Shown piece by piece: positions 11,701 to 26,700 of a stretch of DNA of 64,000 nt. The DNA comes from Branchinecta lynchi (lineage: Eukaryota > Arthropoda > Branchiopoda > Anostraca > Branchinectidae): contig JAKZAP010000020.1 in NCBI GenBank assembly GCA_023053575.1, forward strand, positions 20,732,764 through 20,796,763, given 5' to 3'. Made by a program: the position numbers and the translations under genes. Numbering within the stretch: the first letter of the stretch is position 1; every line of letters begins with the position of its first letter. Below the pieces are notes generated by a model. That model had not been told where the DNA came from and did no database searches. It saw nothing but the letters and a program-made list of their open reading frames with translations.

Positions 11701-14700
11701 TGTGCTTTCAGTATCCGATTTTGTGAATCTCTTTCTGAAAATCGCTTGGAGTTAAGGCTGGTGCTGCGATTAATATAGCTCTAATAAAATGTAGGTGACG
11801 CATCCGTTTTGCTGTGTCAACATGATTCGCAGTTTGGGCTGAAGCAGTACTCTGCTTTATTTCATTATAATGTGGAAGTAAAGCGCATTCATTCGTTCAA
11901 ATGCTTATATTTGCTTTGATTTTAGGTTTCTGAGCAAGCTTCAGTTAAGCTCTGCCGTGAACGCTCGACCCTACTGCAACCATTTCCTAGGCTTAGAACG
12001 GAAGCAGAAGGCCTTCTGCCAGAAATTCCCGGAAGTTATGGTCAGTGTGGCTTACGGAGCTTCTGTGGGTGTTAAGGAATGTCAGCATCAGTTCAAAAGT
12101 GAGAGATGGAATTGCTCATCCCCAGAAAAGGATAGTTCGGTGTTCGGGAAGTCACTGCAGAAAAGTAAGTGTTTTTGTTTAGTTTAACTGAAAAGGCAGC
12201 GTATTTCTAAATCTTATATTTGAATACACTGAAACATTTTGACCCATCTAAAGAATTTTGCATTTTTTTTTCTTCACCTTCACCTTTAGTCTTCTTCTCC
12301 GTCAAGGCTCCTTCTTTTTTGCTTTGTCTTTTGTTGTGCTCGATCTGTTTTTGGGATCCCAAAACGTAAGTTGTGGGATACCTTCGCAAAAGTTCACGAT
12401 AACTCTCGAGGGGACTGAGATATTTTGATGGAACTTGGTGAGAGAATCCTTGGGTCAAAGTACAAGTCAACTTCGAAGATCGGCTCTGTAGCGCTATATT
12501 TGAGGGTGGGGGAGGGGTTTCAGATTAAGGGGCAAAAAATATTTTTTTTAAAGCTATTGAGATAGTTGATTTATGGGTAAGGAGACATGCTGAATTCAAT
12601 ATGAAATTTATTTTCTCGCTGGACAAATAGTTCACCCGAAATCCGGTGAAAACCGGAAAATTTGTGAAAAATAAAAGTTTAACATGAAGTTGATTGGAGG
12701 TTCGATTTAGGGGCAAGGAGACGTGCTGAGTTAGAATGTGAAATTTATTTTCTCGCCGGACAATTAGTTCGGCCGGAATCCAGCCGAAACTGGAGAATTT
12801 GTTAAAAGTAAAAGTTTTATTTAAATCTGATAAGATGTTCGATTAGCGGGTAAGAATACATGAAGAATTTGCATATGACTATAATTTTCTTACCGGACGT
12901 ATAGATCGCTTGGAATCCGGATGAAACCGGAAAATTTCTTAAAAGTGAAAGTTTAATCTGAAGTTAATTAGAGGTTGGATGTAGGGGTAAGGAGACCGTA
13001 GGCTGAATCCATATCTGAATATTTGACAGCGCAAAACGGATATGTGAATATATCTGAACTTGTTGAAATTCAGCTGGCATATCCAGTTTGCACTGTCAAA
13101 TACGAACTTCTCCGATTATTACTATTGGCATTAACCTGTTTGTAAATTTTAAAAGTAAAAATGTTTAAGAAGTCTGTTGAAGACCGAATATCTACAAGAC
13201 CGAATTGTCGGGAGCAAATATTAAATTTTGGGATCCCATCGAAACCTTTGATCTTGTTTTAATAGATTTGTAATAAATGCATTCATTCATTCTAGTAATG
13301 AAATTCAGAATATGTGCTGCTTGTTCGACAACAGAAAATTCGTACAATCGTGTTTGAATTTGAAAACAAGCTTGCATATGCAGGATTAAAGACAATAAGC
13401 GAGCGCCTACTTTTCTGCAATGGCTTACCCTTGTAGTTGTAAATGTTTCAAGACCAGAGGCACAGGCACATAGAGGTACCCACAAATCCGAAAGATCTGT
13501 TCTCCGATTGGAAAATTACCTGTTCACGATCCCATCAACGTGATTCTTAATTAGTGAACCTTTATGGAAAATATTTGTTGAGTGTTTAGCAATTATTTTG
13601 TATTTCTTTATCCGTTTTTACTGCACTTACGCCCTTGGGCAGTGCGTCATAAATTCATTCATTTATTCATTAAGTTCATTGGCGGAATCCTTTACCTGCC
13701 GACAGCGGATAAACGGAGTGACGCGTTTTATCGGGTTTCAGGCTTATTCAGTGAATAAGCCACTATTCACAGATTTCCGGTTCAGGGGGAAACCGGAAAT
13801 CTTGGAAAACAAAGAGTGGAGGGATCCGGATGAAACTTGGTGGAAAGTACAAGCAAAAGTTAATCAACCATGCACCAGCGACCAAACACACCAAAACAGG
13901 CTACAGAATCCCATGTTTCCCTGGTGTGTGCAGACCGAATCATAGCTTTACCAGCAATTTCTAAACCCGCAAGTTTGTCTTGCTTTAAAGGCCGCAAGTG
14001 TAGTGGGCGGTGCTATGAATATGGCCGGTCTTGGGTCATAGGGTCTGAGGAATTCGAAGATTCCCGATATTCGAACATACGTGATTCCATTGAAACTCTG
14101 CTGGGTTTCCCGGAGCTTACAAACCCGTTGGCTGTTTTCAGCCTCGCTCAGTCCGTTTGGTATTTGGGATCCCTAACCGTAAGTGGAGGGACACCTATGA
14201 CTTCGTAAAAGTTGTCCGTCTGTCAGCACGTTAGCTCTCGAAGGGAATGAGATATTTGGATGAAACTTGATGTGAGGCCTTTAGGTCAACAGAGAGGTCG
14301 AGTTCGTAGATGGGCTTTGTAGCTCAACATTTGGGGGTGGGGGAGAGGGTTTAAATTAAGGGGCGAACAATTTTTTTTTTAACAGATAATGAGAAAGTCG
14401 ATTAGGGGTAATAAGACATGCTGGGCATTTATATGAACACCAGTTTCTCGTCGGAGTTTCGCGCGGAATCCGTCCGAAACCGGAAAATTTGTTAAAAGCA
14501 AAAATTTAACCTGAAGTTGATTAGATGTCCGATTTACGGGTAAGATGACGTGCTGAATCCCTTTGAAAGTCATTTTCTATCCGGTCATTTAGTTCGCCCG
14601 CGGAATCGGGCTGAAACCGGAAAATTTGTTAAAAAGTTTAAGTTTTGTCTGAAGTTGATTAGATGTTTGATATAGGGGTAAGGAGATACTCTAAATTCGT

Positions 14701-17700
14701 TTATCAGCTTTAGTTTTTGAAAGACAGTTGTTCGCCCAGAATCCAGTCAAAACCGGAGATTTGCCAGAAGTTTAGTCAGGAAGATTCTGATTAGTTTCAT
14801 CGAAGTAGATATGATGTATATCCAAGGGGTAAATATACACATCGTGAATCAATATCTGAACCGAGAACGAATACAGATTGTCACAGAAAGATTTCCCAAT
14901 ACAGAAAATTGGGATCTCTGGGTTTAGAAATATACGGAGTGATTATGGAAGTAGGTGCTATCTTGACTACGATAGCTTGTGTAAATAAATGATTCTGATT
15001 CTGACTCTTAAAAGAAAAATTAGAAACACTCCCCAATTTCTTTCGAAATGTACAAGCAAGACCAAACTCTCATCGGAAATTCTTGGAAACACCAAAAATA
15101 CCTATTTTTCTTCGTCCAGTCTTTCTATTTTTGTACCCTTTAACGTCTCGTTCAAGAAACATCTCAAAGACAGGCTAACTCCTGCAAGCTTAGTTTTAAA
15201 GTCAAGCTTAAAGTCTCGATATGCGTACCCAGTTTATTATTGCTAGAAGAGGCCCTGGGCAGCTTAAAGCCAGGCTTCACCTTCCAGATTACCAGACGTC
15301 CGGGGCTTCCGCATAGTCAAGCCAACCCTTCCAGATTTTCATGATAATAATGACATCCAATTTTGCTATTCTTCATTATTTCCTAGATTTCCCTTCGCAA
15401 TCTCTTGCATCCCAGTCATAACTGTCAATCACTTTCCCTTTCCTTCCTACATTTGCATATTTGTTCTGTCTCTCGAACGGGTTGCCTCTATGGTACCTTC
15501 CAGACACCGGAATCTGGGGTGTCCCAACACCCCGGACTTCCAGACGTTTTAGGCCTGGCTTCAACTTCCAGATCCGTCCCGATGAAAACGGCTGTCTGGA
15601 ATCCGGAAATCTGGAAGGTGAAGCCTCGCTTTTATTTGAACACCCAGGCCATTCCGTCCCGGAACATTCAGTCAAAATATCAATCTCCTTAGATACAGAT
15701 TCTGTCACTACAGTGAAGCACCCATAGCGGGTAAAAACCAGAAGGACGGAAGCGGTGACCAAAGGTGCTATAAACTACTTCTTGCCGGCTTGCAAAAAAT
15801 CAGGGTATGTCCAAGTAGCCCCTACTATATCATTGCTAATTCCCACCGACAAAAGGGGTAGAAGTAGCGTGTTGGGTCAAGCAAGGGGTAACGTGTTTTT
15901 GAAGCAGTTTGGTCAAGTTTACTAATTTCGCTTGACTACCTGATTAGGGTAGTCGGAGATGGTATCGGTGATTTTCGACGGCATTTTGGAAAGGAGCAGA
16001 AATGTATTTCTGTCATTAGAGAGATGCTGTATCCGTCGTTTATTTAAAAAAAATTTACGTGGATGATTGTGACCTAAGATACGGAGTGCCGGATCAAACC
16101 CTGTGGGGCCCCTCTGCAGTTGAAATTTCTGGTTGAAATTTGTTTCATGCACTTAGTTTGCGCCGATTATTTACACTTTATTCTTATTTTCTTTCAAGAT
16201 CAAATAAAAACTCTGTGTAATACCTTGTCACGGGTCACTACAGTGTATGTGTGTGGGGGGGGGGGGGAGTGGGGTCCATAGGCAGGTGGCCAGTTAGACT
16301 ATTTGGTAATCTGGCGTTTGTAGATGTTTGATTTGATTTATTGTATAATTCAGGTACAAAATTTCGTAGTTGTCCAACCAAATTGTTTGACCTTTGTCAA
16401 GTAATATATACAACAATTGTTAAAATCAAATTCGTAATAAAAAAAAAAGGTAAACCATTGAAGTCAACAACCGAAATAAAACTCATAACAAAATAACTAA
16501 GACAAAATAACATTATTGTAACAATCAACAAATTTCGGAATGAAGCTATTACAATATCTTTCCCGGTTACATGCGATCGGCATGAGCTTCGGGACTTTGG
16601 TGGATACTTGCCTTGGTGGCCTTGGGCGTTCAACCTCAAAATCCGGGGGTAAAAGGGATCGGAGAGTTGGGTGTTCAAGGAGTTTTAGTCCAAAATTTTG
16701 ACACAACTTCTGCCTCCTATTAGACAGCGCATCCAGTCCAAATAAAGAAAGAAGGCCAGAGTACGGTATTTTAGGGCCCCTGTTCACAATTCTTAGGGCA
16801 CGTTTCTGAATATTCTCTATACGATCAGATTCATCCTTCGTAATACCATAGTGCCAAACCGGACAAGCATACTCCACAAGAGGACGAACAAACGTACAAT
16901 ACAGACGCAACATCTTTTTTTCAGGGACCTTAAATTTAGTTAGTGTTTTTAACATAACAATAGACGCATTAGCTTTTCTAATCATGCTATCAGTGTTTTT
17001 CTTCCACGAGAGATCAGACGAAACGACGACTCCAAGGAGATTAATTTCCTCCGAGAGGCGGCCATCATCTAACTCAGGGTGGAAACTTGGCTCATCCGAT
17101 AAAAAAGAAAAGGTCAAAACCGTTGTTTTTTCCGCATTTACAACCATATTTGAATTTTTTGCTTCCGTTGCTACATCCTGGACTATTGTCATTGCTTGGC
17201 TTTTAAAAGATCGATGCAATACTTCCACAAGTGACAAATCGTCCACGTACTTCCATCTCTCATCAGCATCAATAGCAATATCATTTATCATAATCAAAAA
17301 ACAAAGAGGTCCCAACACGGTTCCTTGTGGGACACCACAGTATATAGCACTAGTAGATGAATGAAGGCCTTTATATTTTACAACTTGCTGCCTTTCCGTT
17401 AGAAAACCACGCACAATTTTTAAAATGAAATCCGGAATATTTTTCTGTCTCAGTTTTTCCAATAAAATATTATGATCAACTAAATCAAAAGCTTTTTTAA
17501 AATCTATTGCAATCAAATTTAACCACTTCCCTGGGCAATCCAAATTTTTCAAAATAAAATCAATCAAGCTAACAAGGTAATGTGTTGTCGAAGTTTTTGG
17601 TAAATTCCCGAATTGTTTTTTATCAATCATTGAAAGGAGGTGTTTTATAGTTGTTTTATATATTATAGGTGTTTTATAGTTGTTGTATAGTCGCCGGAAA

Positions 17701-20700
17701 ATTAAAAGTTAATGTTTCTGGTGTTCCACCCTGACGTCACGGATCCTGTCTTCTTGGCGACAAGGCTGGAACGAATTTTCTATTTTCCAGCAGAATATCA
17801 TGCCATGAGCGAATCCGACCAATCACGTTACAGAGATGCGTAGTTACCACGCTTATTATGCTCACGAGCGTGGTAAGCAAATAGTTACCATTTCGAGAAG
17901 GTTGGAACGGTCAGCATAGTAACTTTCCATGAGGTTGGAACGACAGTAGTGACAAAAGTGGTAGTTACTATTGTTAGAAGGGCGGAGCACGCTCTTAGAG
18001 TCCGTATCCAAAGAATGACTTCTTAATCGCATCTTCGACTTTTGCTTTATACAGTGTAAAGAAAAAATCTTGCAGTAATTGCTACTGGGATTAATCTCAT
18101 CCGAGTAGAGATTCATTCCAGTAGCAAATACTGCAGTTAACTTTAAGATAATAATATTAGTTGGGAAAAGCATTGTAGTATTATTGGTGCAAAAATGGCC
18201 AGGGGGCTAGGAATTCTAAGACGAGTAAAAAAAAACATTTTCATTTCAGATTTTAAAAATTATTTATTTTCCCCTTGTTCACCCTTATATTGATTACGGT
18301 TGTTTTCATTGAGCTAGCAATTTTTTTTCTAATTATAAAAGTATCCTGCAGATTTTGCAAAATAAAAGCATTCGTTTGGTGGCGGACATAAACAAGACCT
18401 CAGGTGTCGATGGGATCCCAAAAATCTAATATTTGACTCGGACAATCGGGTCTTGCCTTCGCCAGATCCAACCACCGCCAGGCTATATATCAGAGAAAAC
18501 CAAGTTGTGATATACCTCTATAAGCCATATCTATTTTGTCGATAATGACCGAGACTTCCTGCTTTACTTCTGCCAAGTTTCCGGTTTCGCCCGAATTACG
18601 AGCGAACCAACAAAAAAAGAAAATTCAGAAGCGACAATCCAGCGTATCTCCTTATCCCTATAAAGAACATCTAATCAACTTTGAATAAAAGGTCGACTTA
18701 ACAAAAATTCTGGTTACAACCGGATTCTGGACTAATTAGATGTCCGGGCAAAAATTGATGAGGCAAACTCAGCCTCTCTTCTTACCCCTTAATCTGTCAT
18801 ATAATCAAACTTTTGCTTTTAAACAAATTTTCCGGCTTTGGCCGGATTCTGGGCGAACTCGTTGTCCGGCGAGAAAATGATTTCCACCATCGTGTTCAGC
18901 AGGTCTTTTTACCCCTAATCCGAACATTTAATCAACTTCAAATGAAAATCTTACTTTTAGCCAACTTTCCGGTTTTTGCCGGATTCCGGACGAAGTACTT
19001 GTCCGGCGAGAAAATGGTTTTCACTATCGTGCTCTGCATGCCTTCTTACCTCATAAACGACTGTACAGAGCCCATCTACAAACTTGACCTTACCGCACTT
19101 GACACCAACTTGACGCAATGGATCCTGACACTGAGTTTCATCAAAATATCTCATACCCTTCGAGAGTTATCGTGCTCACAGACAGACGGACATTTTTGCG
19201 ATGTCGTTGGTATCCCAAAAAGGAGGTTGAATCTAAAACCATTGCCAGCTTTCCCCGGTGTAATGTTCTGAAAGTTGGTCAGATTAGTGATTACCAGGCA
19301 TCAGGCCCGTACGCAGGAATTTTTGTTCAGGGGGGGGGGGTTGCCTTTCGGGGGGGGGGGGGGTTTGCCTGCGAGTCGCACGAAAAAGTACAAAAAAGAC
19401 ACAGATCAGAGGGAAAAGCCTATAAAAATGATTTTTTTTTCGTTTGAGAAAAGAAAAGAGGTTAGATAGTCTTATGTGATTCATTAATCTGGGGCCTTCT
19501 GTTTGGAATAATGTGCCGGCTAGCATCAGGGAGTCTGCCACTTTATACGGGTTTAAAAAGAAACTGAAAACTTTCCACTTAATTAATACGTGTTGAAGGT
19601 TATGTGGTCTTTTTCTTCTTCTTTCGTTCCAAGCAGACATTCTGGTAGAAACACCTTCTTTAAAGGACCTGTCTACCTATAATGCTAATGCAACCTCCTT
19701 CCATAATCACTCCATATATTTCTAAACCCGGGAACCCCAATTTTGTACGGTACATTCTAACGTCTCTAAACAAAACCACGCTGATTTTCTCACTTGCCGT
19801 GTTCACTTGTCGAGAAGTTTTTCCATCTGAAAAACCGGTTATGTAAATTGTTTCCCTGTTTCGATACAACTCAACTGGTCTCGGAATGCCAAAACCGTGG
19901 GTTATTTCCAGGGGCGTCACGTCTGGGGGGGGAGAAGCCCCCCCCCCCAATGCTGTCGGCCAGTCGGTAAAAAATAACCGATTTTTCGTCAAAACAGTTG
20001 ATTTTTTTTATGAGAACAGTCGGTTTTTCTGAAAATTGGTCGATTTTTCGTCAAAATAGTCGTTTTTTTCTGAAAATCAGTGTAATTTTTTGTTGTTGAA
20101 AACAGTCGTTTTTTCTGCAGAAACAGTCGGTAAAAATTACCGGCCAGTCGGTAAATGTCTCGTCCCCCCCCCCCCCAAACATTTTGGCTAGTGACGCCTC
20201 TGGTTATTTGTTGAAAGCACAGCATAGTTTTAATTTACTACACTGTTTTTGTATTTTTAAATACTGTAAGTTGAAGAGCAAATAGTGCGAGGGGTCCTTT
20301 AAATTCGTTTTCTCTGATTTTTGTTTCTCCTCGGTCATTTTCGATTTTCCAGTTACTTTGTTTTCAGATTCTATCTGTATATACTTGTGTTACATAGGAC
20401 AGTAGTACTAAGCGCCGATAGCATCGGCCAACATTTTACTCCGTTTCTCTACATGATTAGGGCGTGTCCGTACCTGGAATTTTCAGAAGTAAGGCTTCGT
20501 TTTTACAGACAAGATTATCTGAGAAGTTTGGTTGAATTTGCTAATGATTTATTTTATAAGGGGGTTACGAAAAGCGAAAGGTTTCCTCGTTAATGCGGAT
20601 GCGAAATCAGGAGATTTCGCGCAGAATCAATTCTTGAGACCATCTCGGACTATCCAGCGCAAGCCTTTCGTTCGTAGCTTCTTAGATAATTTCGTAAACC

Positions 20701-23700
20701 ACATTGGCCTGATGTATCACAAAAAATCAACGAAGAAACCAACGAAAATGGGTTTTTTATAGGCCAACGAATATACTGAAATAAAAGGCAAGTATTTTGG
20801 GAGGACAACCGCCTCCCTTCTTCAGCGCAGACAGAAAATTTTGAGAAAAAATGCCAAAACGAGGATGAAGATCAACAGCCAAGAAAACTAAAACAACCCA
20901 AAAAAATAATAAGAAACCAAAGATTAAAATTAAAATTGAAAGAATTGAAAGCCTAAAATAAAGACAGCGAGCCACACACCAATACCTGCGACTAACAATT
21001 ATGATTGTTCTGGCTCGATACTAGCAAATCACTGCTGAAAGAAATTTCATTCCACACCACAGGCAAGCGACCGTGACGAGCAGCTCGGGGCGTTACGTCA
21101 TATTTCGTTTGATTTTAATAGCTGCTTCTCGTGCGCAAGAGCGTAAATATGAATAGCTAATTCTTATATCACCAGTGTCTCTGTTCAGGGCTAGACCAAA
21201 TAGTTGTAAATCTCGAGAGCCTCTCTGTAGTGCTGAACGATGCCTTTGTTACGAGAAATAAAATCAGCCTGGTCAAATAAAACAATATGGCGTGGTTTGT
21301 CATAAATGTGTTCAGCGAGGGCCGAGTCGAAAATATCTGGTCTTGTTCTTCTTTTGAGGGAATGGTCTATTGATGTTCGGTGCTGAGCTATTCTGTCTTT
21401 TAACCATTGTTCTGTTCTGTGCTGATGTACCATAAACCGCAAGAACAAGGAATCCTGTATACACCAGAATGACTGCCAGAATTCAGCAGTCATTTGCTAG
21501 TATCGAGCGAGAACAATCATAACTGTTAGTCGCAGGTATTGGTGAGTGGCTCGCTGTCTTTATTTTAGGCTTTCAATTCTTTCAATTTTAATTTTAATCT
21601 TTGGTTTCTTATTATTTTTTTGGGTTGTTTTAGTTTTCTTGGCTGTTGATCTTCATCCTCGTTTTGGCATTTTTTCTCAAAATTTTCTGTCTGCGCTGAA
21701 GAAGGGAGGCGGTTGTCCTCCCAAAATACTTGCCTTTTATTTCAGTATATTCGTTGGCCTATAAAAAACCCATTTTCGTTGGTTTCTTCGTTGATTTTTT
21801 GTGATACATCAGGCCAATGTGGTTTACGAAATTATCTAAGAAGCTACGAAGGAAAGGCTTGCGCTGGATAGTCCGAGATGGTCTCAAGAATTGATTCTGC
21901 GCGAAATCTCCTGATTTCGCATCCGCATTAACGAGGAAACCTTTCGCTTTTCGTAACCCCTGTATTAGATAAGTATTCCTTCAGCCAAGCTGACTGCGAA
22001 TCATATTTGACAGTGCAAAACGGATACGCCAGCTGAATTTTATTAGAGCTACATTTGGCCTTTCTTGGCAAGGGTCCTCTTCAGGCTCAAGCTACTCAAA
22101 CTGGAAAATGAACTTGTGCAAACAAAAAAATTGAGCCTGAAGAGGAAAAAATTGAGCCTGAAGAGGACATATTTTAAGTATCTTAGCTTTATTTTTTGTT
22201 TCAAGAATATCGGGGAACTTGATAGTATACCCATTAAGAAAGTGTCTCCTGAGGTCTGAGAGTTGCTCGCATTCAACCAGAATGGCCCTCTTCCTCTGTA
22301 TTAAAGCACAGGGGGCATTGTCGCTTACTATTTAGGATCTTAGAATCCCAATTACTCCGACCACGTACTGGCAGGCAGTTCGCTCGTAGCTGAAACCACA
22401 GGCGCAGGCTCTCCGCCGGTAGGTATAGCTTGAAGAAAAATTCCATTCCGAAAATCTGCTCAACTTCTTTGTAGTATTTTAATGTTTCTGAATTTTGTGT
22501 CCGTTCGTACCAAGCCTGAACCTCTTGTTCTTCTAACACTCTTGTGAATTCACGTATGAAGCTGGTCGGGTCTCCTTCCGGCCCTCTTCCTTCATTCCAT
22601 ATGTACGAAAGACCTGCATTATCTAAAAGTTTTTTAACTTGGAGCGGCCATGAAATTCGCTTTTTCGTCGATAGTGCTTCCATGTAAGCTTGCTTAAGCA
22701 GTCTCTTTGGGTTAATCTATGTTTCCTAGCTCTAATAAAATTCAGCTGACGTATCCATTTTGCACTGTCTTGTGTTATATGTTCTGAAATTTTTGACAAT
22801 GTAGACGTGCCCGTTGGATATGTTAGTTTCAGTCTCTGTTTTTTCTTACAGTTGGAAGCCGTGAGGCTGCTTTCGTCTATGCCATCAGTTCGGCCGGAGT
22901 GGCGCATGCCATAACACGCGCATGTTCGAAAGGCCAAATCTCAAATTGTGCATGCGACCCAAGAAAAAAGGTAAGAAAGTTCGCCAATACTCCCTTTCTA
23001 GTAATCCATAGTTATGGATGATATCAGGAACTTATAATATTACTTTGTAGTAGAACACCCGTCTCTCAGTACCCGCACTTACTAATTACCATTCGCTGTT
23101 GTTCTTCCTGCTTTAGGTCTGTCAAAACACTATGGTGTTCCGAATTTACATCAGGGCAGTAAATAAATACTCGCGACGACTAACAGTTCGAGCGTGTTCC
23201 ACCCTACTTACCGTAGTTACTGCGCATAAGGTCACGAATTTCGGCTTGTTGTCGCCAAGGCTGGAGAACTTTTCTATTTTCAGTAAAATATCATGCCACG
23301 GGCTATCCGGCCAATCACGTTACAGAGATTCGTAGCTACCACCCTTACTACGCTCCCGAGCATGGTAAGCAAATAGCTACTGTTAGTTACTATTTCGAGA
23401 AGGTTGGAACGGTCAGCGTAGTAACTTTTTTCGAGGCTGAAACGAAGATAGTAACTAATAGTTACTATTGTTAGAAGGGTGGAACACGCTCTTCGTGTCG
23501 ATAAAGAACCCGTGTGTCGATGAAGAACCCGTGTGCCTAGCGACACTGGAAACGACTACGACACTGGCGCGGCATGCAACAAACGTTGTTGATTGGTTGG
23601 TATAGATTTGAACCAAGTATCAGGATTCGTTTGGGTGACGCGTTCTTCCCGTGGTCACTGACATGTTTTGGACTTGTCATATAGAGTATTATCACTCTCC

Positions 23701-26700
23701 TACCAGTGCAGTGCAAATCAATTTATGTATAACCCATCTGAACAAAAGGAGGGCGAATCGCCCTAAAGATGGAGTAACAAACAAAATAAATAGAAAAAAG
23801 AAACACTAACACTAAATACAAAAAATATCAACAAAGACGGTTAAATAAATAGTGCTGACCATGGGTGAGACAACATTGACACAGAAGAACGAAAATCCTG
23901 AAGCCGTTTATCAATAACAGAGTTTGGAGAGATTAGCGGAATTTACTCATCAAATAACTATTTCTGGTCCAAGGTGGAAAAGTAAGAAGAAATTTCGCAA
24001 AACGAAAATACACTCTGTGGACAGATAATTTCTGAGATTCAGTAAAAAACTGCCAAATGGGACAAAGAGAAAGAAGATGGAGGACAGCTAGACTGTTACG
24101 AATTTTTGCAAGGTTTAATCGACCCAGATGTTTGATATTTGTAACTACTTGTATACACGCAAGGCAGTCAAAGCAGCTTTTGCGCATACTGTGCTACTCG
24201 TGTTCAACGTCCTGTCTCTTTTCAGGGCCCCGGTACCGACAAGGAAGGGGAGTTCACATGGGGTGGCTGCTCAGAAAATGCGAAATTTGGCATGGCGTTT
24301 TCACGAAGGTTCATAGACGCACGAGAGAAACAGCAGAGGGACGCCAGGGCACTTATGAATTTGCATAACAACCGAGCCGGAAGAAGGGTAAGCGTGATCA
24401 AGAACCTATAATACTGAAATGGTATAGAACATCCGTCTGTCCGTTCTCGCTATGTATCCTTGCGCCTGGGTGAAACTCGCCTCAGTCTAGTTCGGCACTC
24501 GAAGTGGACTAGTTTCTGTTAAGCATTGTACAAATAGGTATTGTAAGGTGTACCACGGCGTATAAGGCTTACTACAGATTCCTCTTTTCCTCGGGGCGCG
24601 CTGTAATAAGGCGAGTAAGCAGAGCCAATCAGCGGGCCGAGCAAAGGAGCAGCGCCGTCAGTGTTGTACGGGAAGCACTAAAGTTCTACTTTGGAAGCTA
24701 AAGAAACAACTTTTCAACAAAAGAATACGTTTTGTTCTGTTACGGCTGCTTACTGCCAGTTCGAGAACTAATGCTGTCCATCCGTAAATCTAATAGCTTT
24801 TTACAATATATTGGGCGTCAAATTGAACTCGCGTACTTCGAGTAGTACTAAGAACACTTTCTCTGATCTTTAGAAACTCGAAAACCTGTATCAGCGTGGC
24901 AACACCGAACGCTGCATTCATAAGAACCTCTCTGGTTCCTGTTTGAACAGGAGTGTGTAATAAGACGTAAACATCACGTATAGCGCTATTCAGCTTAATA
25001 CACCTATTTGGACAATGCTTTAGTCTCCATTACACAATCAAGTACAAAAGAAAATAAGAAGACAATAATTAGGAAAAAACAACCCATACAAACAGAATCC
25101 ACTCAAGAGTCAAACATACGAATAAGCCCGTGAGAGGGCGACAGACGAGCGTACGCTTTTTTAGACAGTTTTCTCTGGAGAACAGACAATTTCAATTTTT
25201 TTAATTTATTTGATAATAAAGCACAACATATCTCTCGTGGGCAGAGCCCAAATACGATGTCCTTTTAGTCATAAAAAAAAAAATAAGTTGTCAACAGAAA
25301 AAAATAACAGGGCAGAAAACTGCTAAAGATCATTTCTCCGCGATATCCGGTAGCGAGTACTTACTAATAACTTTAGAATTTGTTTGCCAAGGAGGGAGAA
25401 AAAGAAGAAATTTGCAAAAACGCAAGTACGAGGATCGCATAGCTTTAATATCCTTTTTCTTTAAAACAGGCTAAACACCAGATCCAAAAAGAATATAATG
25501 GTCACATAAGGAAGAGTATAGCTTGCCAAGAGCTTTCCGATTGTATTTCCCTCTGTTAGCAACAATTTTCGAATAACCCAGCTGAATTTTAGCTGAACCA
25601 TAAGGTACACTGTAAAAAGTTTCTCCAAAGTTAAACTGCAGTATTTGCTACTGGGATTAATCTTATCTCTACTGAGATAATCTTAATCCGAATTAGAGAA
25701 AACATTGTCTTTTAGATACAAGATTAATCCCAATAGCAAATACTGCAAGATTTTTTTTTGGGATCCCAAAACGTAAGTGGAGGGATACCTATGACATCAC
25801 AAAAGTTGTCCGTCTGTCCGTCCGTCCGTCTGTCCGTCTGTACGTACTATAACTCTCGAAGGGAATGAGATATTTTGATGAAACATGGTGTGAGGATTTT
25901 TTGGGTCAAGAGTAAGCTCAAGTTCGTAGATGGGCTCTGTAGCCCTACATTTAGGGGTGGGGGAGGGGGTTTAATTTAAGGGGCAAATGAAATATTTTAA
26001 ACATATAATGTGTTAGTCGATTATGGGGTAAGAAGACATGCTGAAAACGATGTTGAAAATCATTTTGTCATCGGACAAGTAGTTCGCCCAGAATCCGGCC
26101 AAAACCGGAAAGTTTGTTAAAAGTAAAAGTTTTATTTGAAGTTGATTAGGTGTTCGATTTAGGGATAAGAAGACATGCTGTACACGGTGGTGAAAACCAT
26201 TTTCTTGCCGGGCAAGTAGTTCGCCCGGAATTCGGCCAAAACCGGAAAGTTTGTTCAAAGTAAAAGTTTTATTTGAAGTTGATTAGATGTTCGATGAAGG
26301 GGTAAGAAGACATGCTGAACCCTTATGTGAACAATATTTTCTACCAGGACAACTTGGTCGGCCGGAATCAGGCCAAACCGGAAAATTTGTTAAAAGCAAA
26401 AGTTTTATTTGAAGTTGATTAGATGACGGATTTAGGGGTAAGAAGACACGCTGAATCTGTATATGACAACCTTTTTTCTTACCTGGACACATAGTTCGTT
26501 TGGAATCCGGTTGAAAACGGATTTTTTTTTTATAAGTTAAATTTTTACTTGAATTTGGTTAGATGTTCTTTATACGGAAAATGAGATACGCTGAATTCGT
26601 TTCTGAACTTTTTCTTTCTGGACAAGTATAGTAGTTCGTTCGCAATTGTCTGGATCAAACATTAGATTTTTGGGATCCCATCTAAACCTTTGGTCTTGTT

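Noticed and set aside
18813..19271. 152-residue frame and the similar frames at 4246, 12525, 14379, 26013 and 26283
   Set aside because: They are translations of family D units; the 137-bp period shifts frame each unit, so similarity of the peptides reflects DNA repetition.
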